Below, piece by piece: positions 6,202-8,571 of a DNA stretch of 8,571 nucleotides. The notes beneath the pieces are model-generated. The model was not told where the DNA came from and ran no database searches. It saw nothing but the letters and a program-made list of their open reading frames with translations. The translations under genes and the position numbers were made by a program. The first letter of the stretch is position 1, and the number at the start of each line of letters is the position of its first letter. Source of the stretch: an uncultured Bacilli bacterium (GTDB lineage Bacteria > Bacillota_I > Bacilli_A > RF39 > UBA660); assembly GCA_947629125.1 (NCBI GenBank), contig CANRCO010000050.1, forward strand, positions 1 to 8,571. Reading direction: 5' to 3'.

Positions 6202-6549
6202 ATGATTGATGATATTTTAACAAAATTACAAAAATCTAAATTTAGAAGTAGCTTTAAATTAAGCATTAAAGATAAAGAATATATTAATAAAGTAGGATTA
6301 GATACTATAACTAAGCACGCTTATGATTTTATTAATAAAAGAATAGCTTTAAAATATATTAAAAATGATGGCAAACAAACTCCATTTAAAAATCATCCAG
6401 TTTTTGTTGCTCAACATGCCACTGCTACGTGTTGTCGTGAATGTTTATATAAATGGCATCATATAGCGAAAAATAAAGAATTATCAAAAAATGAAATTGA
6501 CTATATAGTAAAGGTTATAATGACATGGATAAAAAGACAAATTAATTAG
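6202..6549 (+). CDS. DUF4186 family protein
   Basis: A small cytoplasmic protein of 115 residues that I recognise as DUF4186; its function is unknown. The family hallmark is fully present: NDGKQTP (55-61), HPVFVAQHATATCCRECL (65-82) and KWHHI (84-88), then the C-terminal EIDYIVKVIMTWIKRQ. The His residues (65, 72, 86, 87) and the Cys residues (77, 78, 81) look like a metal or redox site, which is inference. The N-terminal FRSSFKLSIKDKEYI and the HAYDFI helix also fit the family. Length is close to the family norm, so it is complete. The frame could be extended to a TTG at 6193, but that codon sits only about two bases after AGGA, too close for ribosome binding. The ATG at 6202, about ten bases after it, is preferred. 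It is followed after 75 bp by another plus-strand gene with its own -10 box. Confidence 0.92.
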   Translation: MIDDILTKLQKSKFRSSFKLSIKDKEYINKVGLDTITKHAYDFINKRIALKYIKNDGKQTPFKNHPVFVAQHATATCCRECLYKWHHIAKNKELSKNEIDYIVKVIMTWIKRQIN

Positions 6550-6591
6550 ATTTTATTTAAGTTATTAATATATAATTTTTTTGAAAAGCGT

Positions 6592-6597
6592 TATAAT
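6592..6597 (+). promoter_or_regulatory. -10 box of the PF06541 membrane protein gene
   Basis: TATAAT within GCGTTATAATAA, the same string as before the DUF4186 gene. No good -35 box at 17 bp (TATATA there). Start expected near 6604. GAGG at 6611-6614 serves as ribosome site for the ATG at 6625. Confidence 0.5.
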
Positions 6598-6624
6598 AAT
6601 ACTAAATGATGAGGTTGAGTAAAA

Positions 6625-7146
6625 ATGAATAAAGTTAAAAAAATTAGTTTATTCTTTCTAGTCTTTTTTTGTGCAAGTATAATTGGCTGGATTTATGAAG
6701 AGATTTTTTATCGCATTAGTGATGGTGTTTGGGTAAATCGAGGTTTTTTATATGGTCCTTATTTACCAGTATATGGTTATGGAGCAGTTTTAATAATTTT
6801 ATTTACTAAAAAGTATCAAAAAAATCCATTATTAGTTTTTTTAATCACTATGCTAGTAACTGGAATTTTTGAATATTTAACTGGTTTTATTATGTTTAAA
6901 ATTTGGCATCATCGCTGGTGGGATTATCGAAAATTATTTTTGAATATTAGTGGTTTTGTCTGTTTAAGGTCAGTGTTATCTTTTGCTGTAGGTGGTTTAC
7001 TTTTAATGTATTTACTTTATCCTTTATTAAATAAAATAGTAAAAAAAATAAGCGTTAATAAATTAATTATTATTAACACTTTAATTACTTGCATTATAGT
7101 AATAGATACTATCTTTAGTTTGATATTTCGTAATGTTAATCATTAA
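6625..7146 (+). CDS. CmpB-like multi-helix membrane protein (PF06541, 'putative ABC transporter permease')
   Basis: A 173-residue integral membrane protein that matches the PF06541 family, common in Firmicutes and often labelled 'putative ABC transporter permease' without an experimental basis. Five hydrophobic segments are visible, at about residues 8-24, 48-61, 68-91, 115-138 and 147-167. Family signatures seen: GWIYEEIFYR (21-30), VNRGFLYGPYLPVYGYG (37-53), FEYLTGFIMFKIWHHRWWDY (82-101) and the NISGFVCLRSVLSFAVGG block (107-124). No ATP-binding or solute-binding partner lies nearby, so an ABC-transport role is not supported by context. The conserved aromatic HHRWWDY stretch probably sits at the membrane surface. 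The start at 6625 follows GAGG. The stop overlaps by two bases the first copy of the 16-bp tandem repeat shared with the convergent MATE gene, and no terminator hairpin is visible. Confidence 0.9.
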   Translation: MNKVKKISLFFLVFFCASIIGWIYEEIFYRISDGVWVNRGFLYGPYLPVYGYGAVLIILFTKKYQKNPLLVFLITMLVTGIFEYLTGFIMFKIWHHRWWDYRKLFLNISGFVCLRSVLSFAVGGLLLMYLLYPLLNKIVKKISVNKLIIINTLITCIIVIDTIFSLIFRNVNH

Positions 7147-7176
7147 TTGTTTTGAGCTTTAATTGTTTTGAGCTTT
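7145..7176. repeat. 16-bp perfect tandem duplication between convergent gene ends
   Basis: AATTGTTTTGAGCTTT occurs twice in direct tandem (7145-7160 and 7161-7176). The right copy encodes the last codons of the MATE gene (ending Ala-Gln-Asn-Asn). The left copy begins inside the stop codon of the PF06541 gene and supplies two bases of the MATE stop. Confidence 0.97.
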
Positions 7177-8553
7177 ATTTTTAAATTCACTTTTTAGTAA
7201 GAAAATCCCTAAAATGAAAGCTAAAATATCAGCAATTATTGCACTCCATAACATTGTTACTACACTATGTGATAACGAAGCTAAAATAATTATGGCTGGA
7301 ACAAAGAAGATAACATCTCGGGCTAAAGCAAGTATTGTTGATTTAAAGCTTGAACCCATTGATTGTAATAATATCGATAAGGATTTAGTTAAACAAGTTA
7401 AGATAATACCTCCTAGAAAAGTCTTTAAACAATATTTAGCATATTCTAAATATTCTAATGAATTACCTTTACCAAAAATATTAATTATAAATGTTGGAAA
7501 AAGTTCAAAAAGAATAAAAGCTCCACAGCCAATAGTAAAATTAGTTAATAAAATATATTTAATCGTTTGTTTTACTCTTTTGATATTACCTGCTCCCATA
7601 TTATAACCAATAATTGGCATACCACCTAAAGATACACCTATTACGATTGATACCACAATTCCAAATACTTTCATACAAATACCGATTACAGCTAAAGGTG
7701 TTACTACCCCATAAGCATTACCAGTAGAAGCAATTGTATTATAGCCATATTTAGTTATCAAATTATTAGCAACTGCAATTATAATGACAATAGCAATTTG
7801 CGTTATTAAAGATGCTAGACCTAAACTAATGGCTTTTTGACAGATTTTTTTATTTAATTTAGTAGACTTTTTATTTATTTGAAAAGATTTAGCTTTCTTT
7901 AAATAATAAATGCTTATTAAAAATGTTAGTATCTGCCCAATGACTGTAGCAATAGCTGCTCCCTTCACACTCATTTTAAAAACAAAAATAAATATTGGGT
8001 CTAAAATGATATTAGTTATCGCTCCAACAATTGTTGCAAACATCGCATATTTAGGACTACCGTCACTACGAATTGACGCATTTAATCCTTGACCAATTAT
8101 ATAAAAAGGTAAACCATAACAAATAACTCGTAAATAATCTTGAGCAAAACGATAACACTCTACTTCTTCTTGTTTAGCACCGAATATACTTAATATTTGT
8201 TTATTAAATACAATACCAATAATTGTTAATACAATAGAGATTATAATTAAAAGAATTAAACCATTACCAATGGAACTATTAGCTTTTTCTTTATCGTCGG
8301 CTCCCAATGATAAATTAAATAAAGCCGCTGAACCATCACCAATAAGTAACGCAAAAGCAAGAGCTATAACTGTAAAAGGATAAACAATGTTAGTTGCAGC
8401 ATTACCAAAAGCTCCGGCATCACTCCATCCAATAAATATTTGGTCAACAATATTGTATAAAGCTGCTACAACCATACTTATAACGCATGGTATAGCAAAG
8501 TTTTTAATTAATTTAGAAATCTTATCTTTTCCCAAATCTAATTTTTTTTGCAT
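7159..8553 (-). CDS. MATE family efflux transporter (MepA-like)
   Basis: A full-length 464-residue multidrug/toxin-extrusion transporter of the inner membrane, expected to export cationic or other small organic compounds using an ion gradient. The protein is almost entirely hydrophobic and reads as two six-helix halves (about 15-220 and 235-455) joined by a basic loop (AKSFQINKKSTKLNKK). MATE signatures seen: the N-terminal VVAALYNIVDQIFIGW (28-43), IRSDGSPKYAM (161-171) and NIILDPIFIFVFKMSVKGAAIATVIGQ-like block (181-207), with the second-half counterpart MPIIGYNMGAGN. The pattern is closest to the MepA-like branch common in Firmicutes, but the substrate cannot be read from sequence. The start at 8553 is fixed by a perfect AAGGAGG (8567-8561), seven bases upstream; the promoter lies outside the window. 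The last codons lie in the 16-bp tandem repeat, and there is no visible terminator before the convergent gene. Confidence 0.96.
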   Translation of the reverse strand: MQKKLDLGKDKISKLIKNFAIPCVISMVVAALYNIVDQIFIGWSDAGAFGNAATNIVYPFTVIALAFALLIGDGSAALFNLSLGADDKEKANSSIGNGLILLIIISIVLTIIGIVFNKQILSIFGAKQEEVECYRFAQDYLRVICYGLPFYIIGQGLNASIRSDGSPKYAMFATIVGAITNIILDPIFIFVFKMSVKGAAIATVIGQILTFLISIYYLKKAKSFQINKKSTKLNKKICQKAISLGLASLITQIAIVIIIAVANNLITKYGYNTIASTGNAYGVVTPLAVIGICMKVFGIVVSIVIGVSLGGMPIIGYNMGAGNIKRVKQTIKYILLTNFTIGCGAFILFELFPTFIINIFGKGNSLEYLEYAKYCLKTFLGGIILTCLTKSLSILLQSMGSSFKSTILALARDVIFFVPAIIILASLSHSVVTMLWSAIIADILAFILGIFLLKSEFKNKAQNN

Positions 8554-8560
8554 AATTTTT

Positions 8561-8567
8561 CCTCCTT
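8561..8567 (-). promoter_or_regulatory. Strong ribosome binding site of the MATE gene
   Basis: AAGGAGG on the minus strand, seven bases before the ATG. It is the best Shine-Dalgarno match in the window, and clearly stronger than those of the other genes. Confidence 0.85.
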
Positions 8568-8571
8568 TTTA

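Noticed and set aside
6560..6587. TTAT...ATAA small hairpin followed by T residues after the DUF4186 gene
   Set aside because: The stem is only four A-T pairs in AT-rich DNA, too weak to call a terminator.
7214..7606. Plus-strand 130-codon open frame
   Set aside because: It is antisense to the MATE gene, whose protein is clearly genuine; composition is that of a frame shadow.
7910..8092. Plus-strand 60-codon open frame
   Set aside because: Antisense to the MATE signature region; no ribosome site or supporting context.

Overview
The window is strongly AT-rich, uses the standard code (tryptophan is TGG, no in-frame TGA) and reads like a chromosomal segment of a low-GC Firmicute/Bacilli lineage. 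A leucine T-box leader, a TIGR01212/YtqA-type radical SAM protein, DUF4186, a CmpB-like (PF06541) membrane protein and a MepA-type MATE transporter all fit that. The compact layout would suit an uncultured gut lineage such as RF39 or a relative of Erysipelotrichia, but that placement is inference from style and gene content only.

Left part (1-2100, minus strand): a promoter at 2072-2100 drives a complete leucine-type T-box leader (about 2065-1862). It is followed by an unrecognised 147-residue three-helix membrane protein and, overlapping it by 29 bp, leuS. Only the first ~476 codons of leuS are in the window. After an intact HIGH motif, zinc module and CP1 editing motifs, the LeuRS frame runs straight into a Nudix hydrolase domain with a perfect Nudix box. 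The window ends inside that domain. This is the most unusual object here.

Middle (2106-4219, plus strand): a divergent promoter lies only 5 bp from the leuS promoter's -35 box. It drives a membrane-anchored PL10-type pectate lyase and, overlapping by 8 bp, a TIGR01212/YtqA (MnmL-type) radical SAM tRNA-modification enzyme. A hairpin that contains both stop codons (4202-4238) closes this unit against the convergent FIST-domain gene.

Right part (4231-8571): on the minus strand are a FIST-domain sensor-like protein and, upstream of it, an unrecognised 221-residue protein. Divergent from these, on the plus strand, are a DUF4186 protein and a PF06541 membrane protein, each with its own -10 box. 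The PF06541 gene meets a convergent full-length MATE transporter gene at a 16-bp tandem duplication.

The shared theme is translation: leucine-responsive control of LeuRS and, two genes away, a tRNA wobble-uridine enzyme. The rest look like single, separately promoted accessory genes with very short leaders. I saw no tRNA, rRNA, CRISPR array, insertion sequence, prophage gene or origin. No gene-free stretch exceeds about 306 bp, and the longest (1846-2151) is filled by the T-box leader and the two divergent promoters.
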